Source: an uncultured Phascolarctobacterium sp.
Lineage (GTDB): Bacteria > Bacillota > Negativicutes > Acidaminococcales > Acidaminococcaceae
Length of the DNA: 64,000 bases
Assembly: GCA_900544795.1 (NCBI GenBank)
Contig: UQWM01000010.1
Coordinates: 1-64,000 of the forward strand
Direction: 5' to 3'
The notes beneath the pieces are model-generated. The model made no database searches and was not told where the DNA came from. It saw nothing but the letters and a program-made list of their open reading frames with translations. Within the stretch, counting starts at the first letter, position 1. Each line of letters begins with the position of its first letter. The position numbers and the translations under genes are program-made. Shown in pieces: positions 1 through 8,888 of this stretch.

Positions 1-30
1 AACCATACCATTCGGTATGGTTCTTTTTTA
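1..30 (+). terminator. Rho-independent terminator of a gene left of the window
   Basis: A 9-bp perfect stem (AACCATACC at 1-9 with GGTATGGTT at 14-22) with a 4-nt loop is followed by CTTTTTTA. It would end a + strand transcript whose gene lies outside the window. Confidence 0.8.
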
Positions 31-506
31 TTGTTAACTTTCTTTCTATCCGAGCAGGTCTTGGCCTGGAAAAAGCGAATCGCCGTCCGGCTCACGAGCG
101 GAGCGAAGTGAATGGACGTGTCAGAGAGCTTTCACATTGCTGAGCGCCAATTGATTACAAGTGATAACGCAGTAAGCAATTGTGACAGCGAAGGCTATGC
201 AAATATTATGACTGAAAAGGGAATAATATTTGTAATCCTTAAGTAATCAAGAGCGTGCGCGTGTGCTAGAAAGTTGCCACTATATTCAATATGGAAGTTG
301 CTAGGCCTTGGCTTGGGACACATGGCAGGCGAAATCGGAAGGACGCAGGCCGCGCCGATGAAGCATGACAGCGGTTACGAGCTTAAGCGAGATAACATCC
401 TCAGAACTGTAGGTGCGACACTGATTCCTATATCTCACTGTTTGACTGCTAACTCTGTGATAGAAAAAGCAGATAGCAGATATCACAAATTTGTAACTTC
501 ATTTAT
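31..506. other. Non-coding stretch, possibly a structured-RNA remnant
   Basis: No credible gene is seen over about 475 bases. A 10-bp perfect inverted repeat (CAAATATTAT at 200-209, ATAATATTTG at 223-232) has no T-run after it. From 255 the sequence starts GTGCG, the 5' consensus of group II introns, and continues for about 170 bases with short stems and GAAA-like loops, but no reverse transcriptase or domain V is visible. A 10-bp palindrome, ACAAATTTGT, lies at 485-494 just before the hydrogenase promoter and could be an operator. Function unknown. Confidence 0.35.
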
Positions 507-535
507 TTGCCGTTTAAGGAAAAAACCGTTACAAT
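507..535 (+). promoter_or_regulatory. Sigma-70-type promoter of the hydrogenase gene
   Basis: TTGCCG (507-512) and TACAAT (530-535) are separated by 17 bp, about 36 bp before the start codon. A short inverted repeat (GTGTA...TACAC, about 541-557) lies in the leader. Confidence 0.65.
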
Positions 536-571
536 AAAGGTGTACAAAACTTTACACTGGAGGTATACCAT

Positions 572-2065
572 ATGGAACTGACTGAAGTCACTAAATTCCG
601 GCGTGCTGTATTGACCGGCCTGGCAAAATTTACATGGCAGGGAACATTACCGGAGCATGTTTATGATATACTGTATAGCGTTGTAACTGAAGATACCCAA
701 CGTGTGCGCTGTTGCGTGCATAAAGAACGGGCCGTCCTGAAAAACCGTATCAATATGGCCTTGGGGCTTAATGTTGGCCTGAACATAGTCGAAGCATCGA
801 AAAGGGCTTTAACGGAACCTGCCAACAAAGAGCTGCCTATTATTGATGTTTTACCGGAAGCCTGCGATCAATGTCCGATCGACAAATTTTTAGTAACAGA
901 CGCTTGTCGTCACTGTGTGGCGCATAAATGTATGAATAAATGTCCTAAAAAGGCCATCACTATCCATCAAAACCGTGCTTATATCAATAAAACGAATTGT
1001 ATTGAATGTGGTATGTGTAAAAAGGTCTGCCCTTTTGGCGCTATCATCGAGATCAGCCGTCCATGCGAACGCTCCTGCGCCCTTAACGCTATCCATGCCG
1101 GTGCGGACAGGAAAGCGAAAATCGACACGTCCAAATGCGTACAGTGCGGCTCCTGCCGCAGTGCCTGCCCCTTTGGCGCCATCGACGAACGCAGTAACAT
1201 CGTGCAGATCATTCAGGCTATCAAATCCGGTCAAAAGGTACACGCTTTACTGGCCCCGTCCTTTATCGGGCAGATGGGCTTTAAGGTAACCCCTGCCCAG
1301 ATCGTTGCCGCTTTAAAGGAAATGGGCTTCACCGCAGTGGAAGAGGTCGCCGTCGGTGCGGATATGACAGCCATCCACGAAGCGGAAGAATTTATTGAAA
1401 AAGTGCCCGCCAGACAAAAATATATGACCAACTCCTGTTGTCCCGCCTTTGTATCCTTAGTTAAAAAACATCTACCGGAAGAAACAAGCAAAATATCAAC
1501 TACCGTTTCGCCGATGGTGGCTTGCGGACGCTATGTAAAATCAGAGTATCCCGATGCCGTAACAGTTTTCATCGGCCCCTGTATCGCCAAAAAAGGCGAA
1601 GCGCGTCATTACAGTGACGCTATCGATTATGTGCTGACCTTTGAGGAACTGGCCTGTATGCTGGAGGGTGCCGAAATAGATCCGGCTGCCATCGTTTCGG
1701 AAGTCCATACCAGCAAAGCCTCCGGATTCGGTATTAGCTTCCCGTTGCTGAAAGGCGTGCAGGGAGCTTTGAATCACACCCTTGAAGAAAGTGATGAAAC
1801 GCAGGTGCAGGCTCATTATGCCAGCGGGCTGGAAGCCTGCCTGGAGGATATGAAAAAGCTTGCTGCCGGAAAACTTCCCTGTCAGTATTTTGAAGGTATG
1901 GCCTGCTCTAACGGCTGTATCGACGGGCCGGGAACCATGGCTGAACCGGGGCTTGTCAGTGTGCTGCTGAAAAAATATGCCGGCGAAGCCGAGCTGAAAA
2001 AAGTATATGACGACAATGCTGCCGTAGCAGCAGTAAGAAAAGTCGATATGGAAGTACATCAATAA
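572..2065 (+). CDS. [FeFe] hydrogenase, monomeric, group-B-like
   Basis: Catalyses reversible proton reduction to H2 with an H-cluster. The 497-residue protein has a Cys-rich N-terminal half with ferredoxin-type motifs (CIECGMCKKVCP, CVQCGSCRSACP) plus additional Cys clusters near residues 90-125. It then carries the three H-cluster motifs: TNSCCPAF (first Cys near residue 289), GPCIAKKGE, and EGMACSNGCIDGPG. The departures from the usual TSCCPxW and MPCxxKxxE forms resemble group B rather than classic group A enzymes. The start is supported by GGAGG 8-10 nt upstream. No NADH-binding partner or maturase (HydEFG) is adjacent, so the electron partner is probably a ferredoxin. It is a single-gene transcript ended by a strong hairpin. 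Confidence 0.9.
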   Translation: MELTEVTKFRRAVLTGLAKFTWQGTLPEHVYDILYSVVTEDTQRVRCCVHKERAVLKNRINMALGLNVGLNIVEASKRALTEPANKELPIIDVLPEACDQCPIDKFLVTDACRHCVAHKCMNKCPKKAITIHQNRAYINKTNCIECGMCKKVCPFGAIIEISRPCERSCALNAIHAGADRKAKIDTSKCVQCGSCRSACPFGAIDERSNIVQIIQAIKSGQKVHALLAPSFIGQMGFKVTPAQIVAALKEMGFTAVEEVAVGADMTAIHEAEEFIEKVPARQKYMTNSCCPAFVSLVKKHLPEETSKISTTVSPMVACGRYVKSEYPDAVTVFIGPCIAKKGEARHYSDAIDYVLTFEELACMLEGAEIDPAAIVSEVHTSKASGFGISFPLLKGVQGALNHTLEESDETQVQAHYASGLEACLEDMKKLAAGKLPCQYFEGMACSNGCIDGPGTMAEPGLVSVLLKKYAGEAELKKVYDDNAAVAAVRKVDMEVHQ

Positions 2066-2075
2066 CATAATACAA

Positions 2076-2108
2076 AAGGCCGTACCTTAACTAGGTACGG
2101 CCTTACTA
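2076..2108. terminator. Terminator between hydrogenase and uracil permease
   Basis: An 11-bp perfect stem (AAGGCCGTACC at 2076-2086, GGTACGGCCTT at 2094-2104) with a 7-nt loop lies between two convergent genes and probably works in both directions. Confidence 0.8.
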
Positions 2109-2145
2109 TTTATACCAGCTTCAATTTTTATGCCGCACTCATTCT

Positions 2146-3396
2146 TTAATCCTTACGCATCAGGCCCAAAGAATCAAGTGCTTTAAAGGTCAAACTCATC
2201 AGGATGGCGACCAGTGTTGCCAAAACCATACCCTGTACGCTGATGGTACCGAAGGTAAGCTTAGCGCCGCTGAGGCCCACGATCATAATAACGGAAGTCA
2301 TTACAAGATTAGAAGATTTGCTGTAATCAACCTTACTTTCAACTAGCACCCGGATGCCGGAAGCGGCAATAACGCCAAACAGCAGGATACAGACGCCGCC
2401 CATAACGGGAACAGGGATACTGCGGATAAGCTCGGCCAATTTGCCGATAAAGGACAGGCAGATCGCCATGACGGCCGCGCCGCCGATGACCCAGACACTG
2501 TAGACCCTGGTGATCGCCATAACGCCAATATTTTCTCCGTAAGTGGTGTTAGGCGTAGCGCCGAAGAAGCCGGAAAGCACGTTAGAACAGCCGTCGGCAA
2601 ACAGGGAGCGGCCCAGGCCCGGATCTTTGATAAGATCGCGGTCGACTACGTTGCCGGTAACTACCAGATGGCCGATATGCTCAGCCAGTACGACCAGCGC
2701 CGCAGGCGCAATGATAAGGATAGCGTTGATATTGAAAGTAGGCTGATAAAAATGCGGCAGCTGGAACCACGGCGCCGCAGCCACGGGTGCCAGATCGACC
2801 AGCCCCATAAAGAACGAAAAGGCATAGCCGCAGATAACGCCGAACAGGATAGGGATGATCGCCATAAAACCCTTAAATGCGACAGAGCCGAGGATCGTTA
2901 CCGCTAAAGTGAACATGGAAACGGCCACATTCCTGAAATCTATCACCTCACCGGTGAGCCCGGCCATACCGGCAGCGGTAGGCGCAAGCTCCAGGCCGAT
3001 AACGGCAATGATAGCACCCATACAGGCCGGCGGAAAAATAACGTCGATCCAGCCAGTGCCGGTAAACTTGATGATAAGTGAAAACATGATAAAGATAAGG
3101 CCGAAAACTATAAAGCCAGATTGAGCGTCGGAATAACTGGACGTACTCAAAATCACCATTACCGGGGAAATAAAAGCAAAACTGGAACCCAGGTAAGAAG
3201 GTATCTTGCCTTTAGTAAGAAAGATATACAGCAAAGTGCCTATACCGTTCATAAACAGGCAGGTGGTGGGGTTGACGTTGAACAAAAACGGCACGAGCAC
3301 CGTAGCGCCGAACATGGCAAACAAATGCTGCAGGCTGAGCGGGAGGTTGAGCAGCAGCGGTGGCCGTTCCTCTACTTGGATAACTTTGCGTTCCAT
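2146..3396 (-). CDS. uraA: Uracil permease, NCS2 (UraA/PyrP) family
   Basis: Inner-membrane nucleobase symporter importing uracil. At 416 residues it has the family length and a largely hydrophobic sequence with many membrane segments. The N-terminal QHLFAMFGATVLVP and the signature TTYGENIGVMAITRVYS, which contains the substrate-coordinating Glu region, are typical of UraA rather than of xanthine or urate carriers. The start ATG follows AGAGGT. It converges with the hydrogenase gene and stands alone, with no pyrimidine genes beside it. Confidence 0.92.
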   Translation of the reverse strand: MERKVIQVEERPPLLLNLPLSLQHLFAMFGATVLVPFLFNVNPTTCLFMNGIGTLLYIFLTKGKIPSYLGSSFAFISPVMVILSTSSYSDAQSGFIVFGLIFIMFSLIIKFTGTGWIDVIFPPACMGAIIAVIGLELAPTAAGMAGLTGEVIDFRNVAVSMFTLAVTILGSVAFKGFMAIIPILFGVICGYAFSFFMGLVDLAPVAAAPWFQLPHFYQPTFNINAILIIAPAALVVLAEHIGHLVVTGNVVDRDLIKDPGLGRSLFADGCSNVLSGFFGATPNTTYGENIGVMAITRVYSVWVIGGAAVMAICLSFIGKLAELIRSIPVPVMGGVCILLFGVIAASGIRVLVESKVDYSKSSNLVMTSVIMIVGLSGAKLTFGTISVQGMVLATLVAILMSLTFKALDSLGLMRKD

Positions 3397-3540
3397 GATG
3401 ATGACCTCTTTTCTAAGTTTAAATGCTTATATAATTGTAAAATCTTTTTGCCGAATTGGCAAGAGCCGTGACGATTTTGTGACTGAAAAGTAATATCTAA
3501 GTGAAGAACAATAAAAAACATAGTTTCGCCACAGGTTCAG

Positions 3541-3549
3541 TGCTATAAT
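3541..3549 (+). promoter_or_regulatory. Extended -10 promoter of the SIMPL gene
   Basis: TGCTATAAT is a perfect extended -10 (TATAAT at 3544-3549), about 30 bp before the start. No good -35 is seen at the right distance. Confidence 0.6.
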
Positions 3550-3579
3550 GTAGGCAGAAACGAAAGGGGAGATATCTCA

Positions 3580-4296
3580 ATGAAAAAAGTTAAAGCATTG
3601 GCAGCGGCCGCACTCGTAGCCGCCAGCCTGTTATCTATGCAAGGAGCGGCTATGGCAGCCGAAGCTAATACCATTGCCGTAAGAGGCGTGGCTAAACAGG
3701 AAGTAGCGCCCGATATGGCCTATGTGACCCTCGGTATCAATGTTAAAGCTGATACCGCAGAAGCAGCCCGCAACCAGGCCGCCGAAGCCAGCCAAAAGGT
3801 ACGCCGTGCGCTGCTGGGCCTGGCAATAACCGAAAGCAATATCCAAAGTTCCAGCTACAACCTGTATCCCAACTACGAAAATATTAACGGCAAAAGCAAA
3901 GAAAAAGGCTATGCACTCAATACCACCCTGCGCATCAAAGTAGATGACCTGAAAAAACTGGGCGACGTTATCGATAAAACCGTTCAGGAAGGTGTAACCA
4001 ATGTTAATCAGGTCAACTTCGCTTTAAACGAGCAAAGCACCGTGCAGCGTCAGCTTTTAGCTGCCGCCGTAGATAATGCCCGCACTAAAGCAGCTATCGT
4101 TGCCAGCGCCGGCGGCCGCAGCTTGGGCGGTATGCTCAGCGCTGATATCAGCGATTACAGCGGCGAAACCATGGTCATGGACAGCGTATGCTATAAAAGC
4201 GCTGCTATGGGCGCCAACGAAGCAGCTTCTACCCAGTTGATGCCCGGAACCTTAAAGATCAATGCCAGCGTTGAAGTGACCTTCAAACTGAACTGA
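3580..4296 (+). CDS. Secreted SIMPL-domain (DUF541, YggE-like) protein
   Basis: The 238-residue protein has a clear signal peptide (MKKVKALAAAALVAASLL, cleavage near AMA-AE) followed by one SIMPL domain. The family start IAVRGVAKQEVAPDMAYVTLGI and the repeated Ala/Gln-rich helices match the YggE/BP26 pattern. Family members form periplasmic or surface oligomeric rings and are linked to stress tolerance, but the biochemical role is not known. The RBS AAAGGGGAG lies just upstream. It is a single-gene transcript with its own promoter and terminator. Confidence 0.85.
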   Translation: MKKVKALAAAALVAASLLSMQGAAMAAEANTIAVRGVAKQEVAPDMAYVTLGINVKADTAEAARNQAAEASQKVRRALLGLAITESNIQSSSYNLYPNYENINGKSKEKGYALNTTLRIKVDDLKKLGDVIDKTVQEGVTNVNQVNFALNEQSTVQRQLLAAAVDNARTKAAIVASAGGRSLGGMLSADISDYSGETMVMDSVCYKSAAMGANEAASTQLMPGTLKINASVEVTFKLN

Positions 4297-4320
4297 AAAC
4301 AATAACTGGCAAATAACAAA

Positions 4321-4352
4321 ACAGCCTGCCGCTTTGCGGCAGGCTGTTTATA
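4321..4352. terminator. Bidirectional terminator
   Basis: A 12-bp perfect stem (4321-4332 with 4336-4347, TTT loop) is flanked by A-rich and T-rich sequence, between the SIMPL gene and the convergent small gene at 4365. Confidence 0.85.
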
Positions 4353-4364
4353 TCGTTCAGTAAA

Positions 4365-4676
4365 CTATTTTTTAGGCAGCTCGTAGGTCTCCAGCGCTGC
4401 TAAAAGTGCAGCCGAGCCCGGTTGGTACTGGGTGCAAAGTTGTTGCCAGGCGGCAAAGCTTTCCAGCTCCTTGCCCCATTTAAAGCAATCATCATCGCTG
4501 TAGCAGGCCGCTACCAGCGGAGCTTCGGCCTCAGCCGGAGTTTTGCCTGCATCGTCCGTAAAAACTACAAAAGCCTCTGCATCCTCAAAATCCATACCAT
4601 AAACAACGATATTCTCTTCCTCGGTTGCCGATTCCCAGCAGCCCAGCAGTTCAAATTCATGTTCTAATCCAGCCAT
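4365..4676 (-). CDS. Small acidic protein of unknown function
   Basis: I do not recognise this 103-residue protein. It is acidic, with no signal peptide, membrane segment or Cys motif. The start at 4676 (MAGLEHEFELLG) is preferred over the upstream ATG at 4703 because GAGGT sits at the proper distance before it. It converges with the SIMPL gene and shares its terminator. The regular alternation of hydrophobic and acidic residues suggests a compact cytoplasmic alpha/beta fold, which is inference. Confidence 0.6.
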   Translation of the reverse strand: MAGLEHEFELLGCWESATEEENIVVYGMDFEDAEAFVVFTDDAGKTPAEAEAPLVAACYSDDDCFKWGKELESFAAWQQLCTQYQPGSAALLAALETYELPKK

Positions 4677-4767
4677 GCTATTACCTCGCTTTTCTGTACG
4701 CATTTATCTACTAATAGAATAGCCCATTTCCGGGCATTTGTCCATGCGGATCGGCAAGAAAAATATC

Positions 4768-4795
4768 TGCAAAGTTCGACGCAGTATAGTATAAT
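4768..4795 (+). promoter_or_regulatory. Promoter of the zinc-ribbon gene
   Basis: A perfect TATAAT (4790-4795) lies 40 bp before the start, with a weak CTGCAA (4768-4773) 16 bp upstream as a possible -35. Confidence 0.5.
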
Positions 4796-4834
4796 AAACC
4801 CAAGAGTACAAAGGAAAGGTGCGAAGCGATAGCC

Positions 4835-5032
4835 ATGGCAAAAAGCAAAGCAAGCGAAATAATGCAGGTAGAATTCATTTGCCCTAAATGCGGTAAGCAT
4901 CTGGCCTGGGCCGTAAGGACTGCCAGTATGAGCTGCCCCAAATGCGGTAAATGGGTAACAGATAAAAACAGAAAACAAACTGCCGCTGATGCTTTGATGC
5001 CTATCGACAGCGACCAGCTGGTGCTTTTTTAG
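4835..5032 (+). CDS. Small zinc-ribbon protein
   Basis: The 65-residue protein carries two CPKCGK motifs about 22 residues apart (near residues 16 and 36), which together would bind one structural zinc. The rest is short and polar. No catalytic domain is present. It lies 26 bp before the amidohydrolase and is probably co-transcribed with it. It could be a nucleic-acid or protein adaptor; the specific role is unknown. Confidence 0.65.
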   Translation: MAKSKASEIMQVEFICPKCGKHLAWAVRTASMSCPKCGKWVTDKNRKQTAADALMPIDSDQLVLF

Positions 5033-5058
5033 ATTTTTGAAAGAGGGGACATGAAAGT

Positions 5059-6360
5059 ATGCAAAAAATTTGGCAAGAAGCAGAGGCTATGCAGCCGGAA
5101 TTAGTAGAACGCCGTCGCGATCTGCACCGTCATCCTGAAACAGGCTGGACGGAATTCAGGACCGCCGCGATGGTAGTTAAAGAGCTGCAGGCACTCGGCT
5201 ATGATGTTTATATGGGTTCTGACGCCCTCGTAGAAGCAGAAATGATGGGCTTGCCCAATAATGAAGTTTTAGAAAAAGCGATGGCCCGCGCTGTTAGCGA
5301 AGGCGCCGATGCGGCGCTGGTCGAAAAAATGCGCGGCGGCAAAACCGGCGTTGTAGGCGTGATGAAATTAGCCAAACCCGGTAAAACCGTAGCCTTTCGT
5401 GTAGATATGGACTGTAACGATGTTGAAGAATGTACGGGCGACACGCATCGGCCGCTGGCAGGAGGGTTCCGCTCGCTGCACACCAATGCCATGCACGCCT
5501 GCGGCCACGACGGACACGTCACCATCGGCCTGGGCCTGGCTAAAATGCTCGCCAACCATAAAGAAGAGCTGGCAGGCACAGTCAAACTGATCTTCCAGCC
5601 CGCTGAAGAAGGCGTAAGGGGTGCCCGTGCCATGGTAGCTACAGGCATCGTGGACGACGTTGATTATATGTTCGGCGGCCATATCGGCTTTAAAGCCACC
5701 AAAGCCGACTCCCTCGTCTGCCTGACTGGCGGCTTTTTGGCAACCACCAAACTGGATGCCAGCTTCAAAGGTGAATCCAGCCACGCTGGCGCAGCTCCCG
5801 AAAAAGGACGCAATGCCCTTTTAGCGGCGGCTGCCTCCTGTATCGCGCTGCACTCCATCTCCCGACACGGCCAGGGTGCTTCACGCATCAACGTAGGCGT
5901 ATTACAGGCCGGTACCGGGCGTAATGTTTTACCCGATGTTGGTCTTATCAAAATGGAGACCCGCGGCGCCAATACCGAAATCAACGAATTTATGGTCAGC
6001 GAAGCACGCCGTATGATCCAGGCTTCAGCTGCTATGTATAATGTAGAAACGGTTATCAGCGAAGCCGGCGGCGCACCCGCCTGCGTAGCCGACCACGAGC
6101 TGGGCGCCGAGATCAAAGCCCTGGCGGAAGCCACAGGCGGTTTTGGCGAAGTTATCGACTATATGGACTTGGGCGGCAGCGAAGACTGCTCCTACTTTAT
6201 GGAACGGGTGCAGCAAAAAGGCGGCCGTGCCGCTTACCTGATGTACGGCACCGAGATTGCCGCCGGCCATCACAACAGCTGCTTCGATTTTAACGAAAAC
6301 TGCCTTCATAAAGCAGTGGCCATGCTCACCGAGCTGGCTATCGCCTATACTAACAAATAA
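5059..6360 (+). CDS. abgA: M20 amidohydrolase, AbgA-like
   Basis: Metal-dependent amidohydrolase of the M20D type. The 433-residue length and many segments follow E. coli AbgA, the catalytic subunit of p-aminobenzoyl-glutamate hydrolase: RRDLHRHPETGWTEFRTA at the N-terminus, HACGHDGH (metal ligands), FQPAEEG (catalytic Glu), SHAGAAPEKGRNALLAAA and the C-terminal GHHN. The insertion near residues 55-95 (MGLPN...) is also an AbgA feature. No abgB partner or abgT transporter is adjacent, so the natural substrate could be another N-acyl amino acid. It is probably co-transcribed with the zinc-ribbon gene upstream. Confidence 0.82.
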   Translation: MQKIWQEAEAMQPELVERRRDLHRHPETGWTEFRTAAMVVKELQALGYDVYMGSDALVEAEMMGLPNNEVLEKAMARAVSEGADAALVEKMRGGKTGVVGVMKLAKPGKTVAFRVDMDCNDVEECTGDTHRPLAGGFRSLHTNAMHACGHDGHVTIGLGLAKMLANHKEELAGTVKLIFQPAEEGVRGARAMVATGIVDDVDYMFGGHIGFKATKADSLVCLTGGFLATTKLDASFKGESSHAGAAPEKGRNALLAAAASCIALHSISRHGQGASRINVGVLQAGTGRNVLPDVGLIKMETRGANTEINEFMVSEARRMIQASAAMYNVETVISEAGGAPACVADHELGAEIKALAEATGGFGEVIDYMDLGGSEDCSYFMERVQQKGGRAAYLMYGTEIAAGHHNSCFDFNENCLHKAVAMLTELAIAYTNK

Positions 6361-6387
6361 GCAAAGGCTCGCCTGGCGAGCCTTTGC
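6361..6387 (+). terminator. Hairpin directly after the amidohydrolase stop
   Basis: An 11-bp perfect stem (GCAAAGGCTCG with CGAGCCTTTGC) with a 5-nt loop begins on the base after TAA. The T-run is confined to the stem, so termination may be partial. Confidence 0.6.
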
Positions 6388-6450
6388 TATGCAAATAATA
6401 TTTATCAAGTAATTAAGTTATTAAAATAACACGCATTTGCCATAAAGGTT

Positions 6451-6459
6451 TGCTATAAT
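6451..6459 (+). promoter_or_regulatory. Extended -10 promoter
   Basis: TGCTATAAT, with TATAAT at 6454-6459, lies 36 bp before the secreted-protein gene. It probably drives 6495-8867. Confidence 0.6.
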
Positions 6460-6494
6460 ATAAATCATACAAACCGATGAGAGGAGTTGTAACT

Positions 6495-7085
6495 ATGAAA
6501 TTACAACGCACATTTATATTAAGCTTGATTTGTTTATTTACCCTGGGTTTAGGCATCGTTAGTGCCACCGAGCCGGAAAAAGTTTATCCCAGCCCGGTCC
6601 GCGACGTTATGGCCACTACCGGCGAGATAATTGCCGTAGACGGAGATAAAGTTACTGTTAAAGGCGACGGCAATTACCCGGTAGCCACAGTTATCGTAAC
6701 CGACAAAACCCTGCTGTTAGACGGTAAAGACGGCGACATCAAAGGCGACAGCGCTTTAAGAAAAGGGCGCAAAGTAACTGCCTACTATTCCAGCAAAATG
6801 ACCCGCAGCTATCCGCCGCAGGCCGAAGGCTTCGCTATCGTTTTTGGTAAAAACAACGAAAAACAAGGCCGCTATATGCATGTCGAAAAAGTTACTCCCA
6901 CCGAGGACGGCGAAGCTGTGCGTCTGCTCAACTCTAACCGCGATATCATCGTCACCGTCCGTAAAGACGTTTATGAAGACTACAACACTATCAAAGAAGG
7001 CGACCGCATCATGGCCTGGTACAGCATTATGACCATGAGCCTGCCCGGTCAAACCAACGCTACCAAAGTAGTAGTACTGCCTTAA
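6495..7085 (+). CDS. Secreted protein with two related domains, unknown function
   Basis: The 196-residue protein has a signal peptide (MKLQRTFILSLICLFTLGLG). ATG 6495 is chosen over ATG 6477 because GAGGAG precedes it. The mature part appears to be an internal duplication: GRKVTAYYSSKMTRSYPPQAE (about residues 95-115) parallels GDRIMAWYSIMTMSLPGQTNA near the C-terminus, each after a short beta-rich segment, reminiscent of an OB-like fold. I do not recognise the family. It lies 35 bp before the transaldolase gene. Confidence 0.65.
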   Translation: MKLQRTFILSLICLFTLGLGIVSATEPEKVYPSPVRDVMATTGEIIAVDGDKVTVKGDGNYPVATVIVTDKTLLLDGKDGDIKGDSALRKGRKVTAYYSSKMTRSYPPQAEGFAIVFGKNNEKQGRYMHVEKVTPTEDGEAVRLLNSNRDIIVTVRKDVYEDYNTIKEGDRIMAWYSIMTMSLPGQTNATKVVVLP

Positions 7086-7120
7086 AATAGTATAGCTCCA
7101 GTGGGAAAGAGGGTTTATTG

Positions 7121-7765
7121 ATGAAAATTTTTATGGATACCGCCGATGTGGCTGAAATAGCCGGCATGGCGGAATTGGGTATCGTTTATGGCGTTACCAC
7201 CAACCCCAGCCTGATCGCTAAAAGCGGACGTACCCAGTCCGAGGTCATTCCTGAGATATGTAATCTGGTCGCAGGGCCCGTCAGTGCCGAAGTTATCAGC
7301 ACCGACTGCGCAGGGATGGTGCGCGAGGCACGTCTGCTGGCACAGATCGCCGACAATATCGTTGTCAAGATCCCCTGTATAGCCGAAGGCTTGAAAGCCG
7401 TCAAAATATTAAGCGCCGAAGGTATCAAAACCAACGTTACGCTGGTTTTCAGCTTATCGCAGGCTATGCTGGCGGCTAATGCCGGTGCTGCTTACGTCAG
7501 CCCCTTCATCGGCCGTCTGGACGACATCGGCGAAGACGGCGTGCAGCTTGTTGCTAATATGGTCAAGATTTTTAAGCAATACAGCCTCAAGACTGAGATC
7601 ATTGCCGCCAGTGTCCGCAACCTTGACCATGTCAACCAGGTCATGCTGGCAGGCGCGCACATCGCCACCATTCCTACAGGAGTGCTGGAGCAGATGCTGC
7701 TGCACAAGCTGACGGATCAGGGGCTGGAAAAATTCTTACAGGATTATCAAAACAGTTTAAAATAA
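7121..7765 (+). CDS. tal: Small transaldolase (TalC / Fsa-like)
   Basis: Class I aldolase fold of the short (about 215-residue) transaldolase family, acting in the non-oxidative pentose phosphate pathway. Visible hallmarks are MKIFMDTADVAEI, the TTNPSLI loop, the Schiff-base lysine in NIVVKIP, and SPFIGRLDDIG. The segment TNVTLVFS, with Phe where fructose-6-phosphate aldolases have Tyr, favours true transaldolase activity. The ATG at 7121 is preferred to the TTG three bases earlier, with GAGGG upstream. It sits between two secreted-protein genes, probably in one transcript. Confidence 0.88.
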   Translation: MKIFMDTADVAEIAGMAELGIVYGVTTNPSLIAKSGRTQSEVIPEICNLVAGPVSAEVISTDCAGMVREARLLAQIADNIVVKIPCIAEGLKAVKILSAEGIKTNVTLVFSLSQAMLAANAGAAYVSPFIGRLDDIGEDGVQLVANMVKIFKQYSLKTEIIAASVRNLDHVNQVMLAGAHIATIPTGVLEQMLLHKLTDQGLEKFLQDYQNSLK

Positions 7766-7787
7766 CTGCCGGAGAAAATCAGACGCT

Positions 7788-8867
7788 ATGAAAAAAATTT
7801 TAGGAAACCTTTTAGCCGCATGTATGTGCGGCTTTCTTTTGAACGCACCGTCGACTGCTGCCGCTCAGGCCGAGTGGCCTGACCATGGCGTTCCCGATCA
7901 CAACGAACTTCGGGCCAAAGTAAAAGCTACCGGTCCCAGACTGCTCTTTTCAGACAGCCCCGAAATGGTTTACGAAACAGGCATTTTGTACCGTGATACC
8001 CTAACTGGGGACGGGCGCCTGTTCTTCCACCACGTCAATGGTACGGCTACGCCTAAAAAACTGGCCATCCTCGTAAAAAATAATGGCCTGCGTCCCGCAA
8101 ACTTCACAGTTACCCGCAGTGGTATCGACGGCCCCAGCCACGACTATCAGGCCGTGGGCAAACGGTCGCAGGAATACTATTTTGACGAGCAAAAGCCGCA
8201 GCACTATACACTGGGCTTTGGCCAAACGGCCGAGATTTTAGGCGGCGAGGGTACACTGGTCACCACAGATAAGCTTTTAACGGGCACCATCGACTTTACC
8301 AGCGACCGGCCTGTGGAAGTAACCGTTTTGATGTGCGAGCCCCGTGCCGATATCGAACTGTTTGCCGAGCTGGCGCAGATACTGCCGCAAGACGAGCATC
8401 CGCTGCGTGGCACCTTTGCTAAATCGGACCTGAACTTTAAAGTGCATACTATCGACACCAAAGCGGGCGAAAACCACGCCCTGCTGATGGCCGACAGCAC
8501 GACGGGCGAATACCTGCGCGGCACCGACGCCACTACAGGCCTGCCCGCAGAAAATTATGGCAACTACGGCGTTGTTTATAATGTTGATTATAAACTGAAA
8601 GGCGACAAGCCCTACGAACTGTGGCTCAATCCCTGGGGCGGCATGTATGCCGGCGTAGGCGTATTAGAGCAGGGGGGCGAGCGCAAGCTGATAGATATCC
8701 CCGATATCCCGGCATTCGGTAAGCTGGGCGAAGAAGGGTTCCGCATCGCCAGGCTGGAGCCTGGCAGCGAAGGCCGTTTTACCTGGTCGCCGCCGGGCGC
8801 TTCCAATCTGCCGATCAGGCTGTTTTGGCTGCCCGCCGATTATCAGGCGACTCATCTGCACGACTAA
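7788..8867 (+). CDS. Secreted protein of unknown function
   Basis: The 359-residue protein has a signal peptide (MKKILGNLLAACMCGFLLNA; cleavage near AAA-QA). The mature protein is beta-rich: LLFSDSPEMVYETGILYRD starts a conserved-looking module with alternating strands, and the end is WSPPGASNLPIRLFWLP. No catalytic motif is recognised, and there is no cell-wall anchor or repeat. It follows the transaldolase gene by 22 bp with GGAG upstream of the ATG. It may be a periplasmic or surface structural/binding protein. Confidence 0.6.
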   Translation: MKKILGNLLAACMCGFLLNAPSTAAAQAEWPDHGVPDHNELRAKVKATGPRLLFSDSPEMVYETGILYRDTLTGDGRLFFHHVNGTATPKKLAILVKNNGLRPANFTVTRSGIDGPSHDYQAVGKRSQEYYFDEQKPQHYTLGFGQTAEILGGEGTLVTTDKLLTGTIDFTSDRPVEVTVLMCEPRADIELFAELAQILPQDEHPLRGTFAKSDLNFKVHTIDTKAGENHALLMADSTTGEYLRGTDATTGLPAENYGNYGVVYNVDYKLKGDKPYELWLNPWGGMYAGVGVLEQGGERKLIDIPDIPAFGKLGEEGFRIARLEPGSEGRFTWSPPGASNLPIRLFWLPADYQATHLHD

Positions 8868-8888
8868 AACAAAATAACAGTACACTCT

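Noticed and set aside
274..537. 87-codon ORF before the hydrogenase
   Set aside because: TTG start, no convincing SD, no recognisable domain. It runs across the hydrogenase promoter and the palindrome at 485-494.
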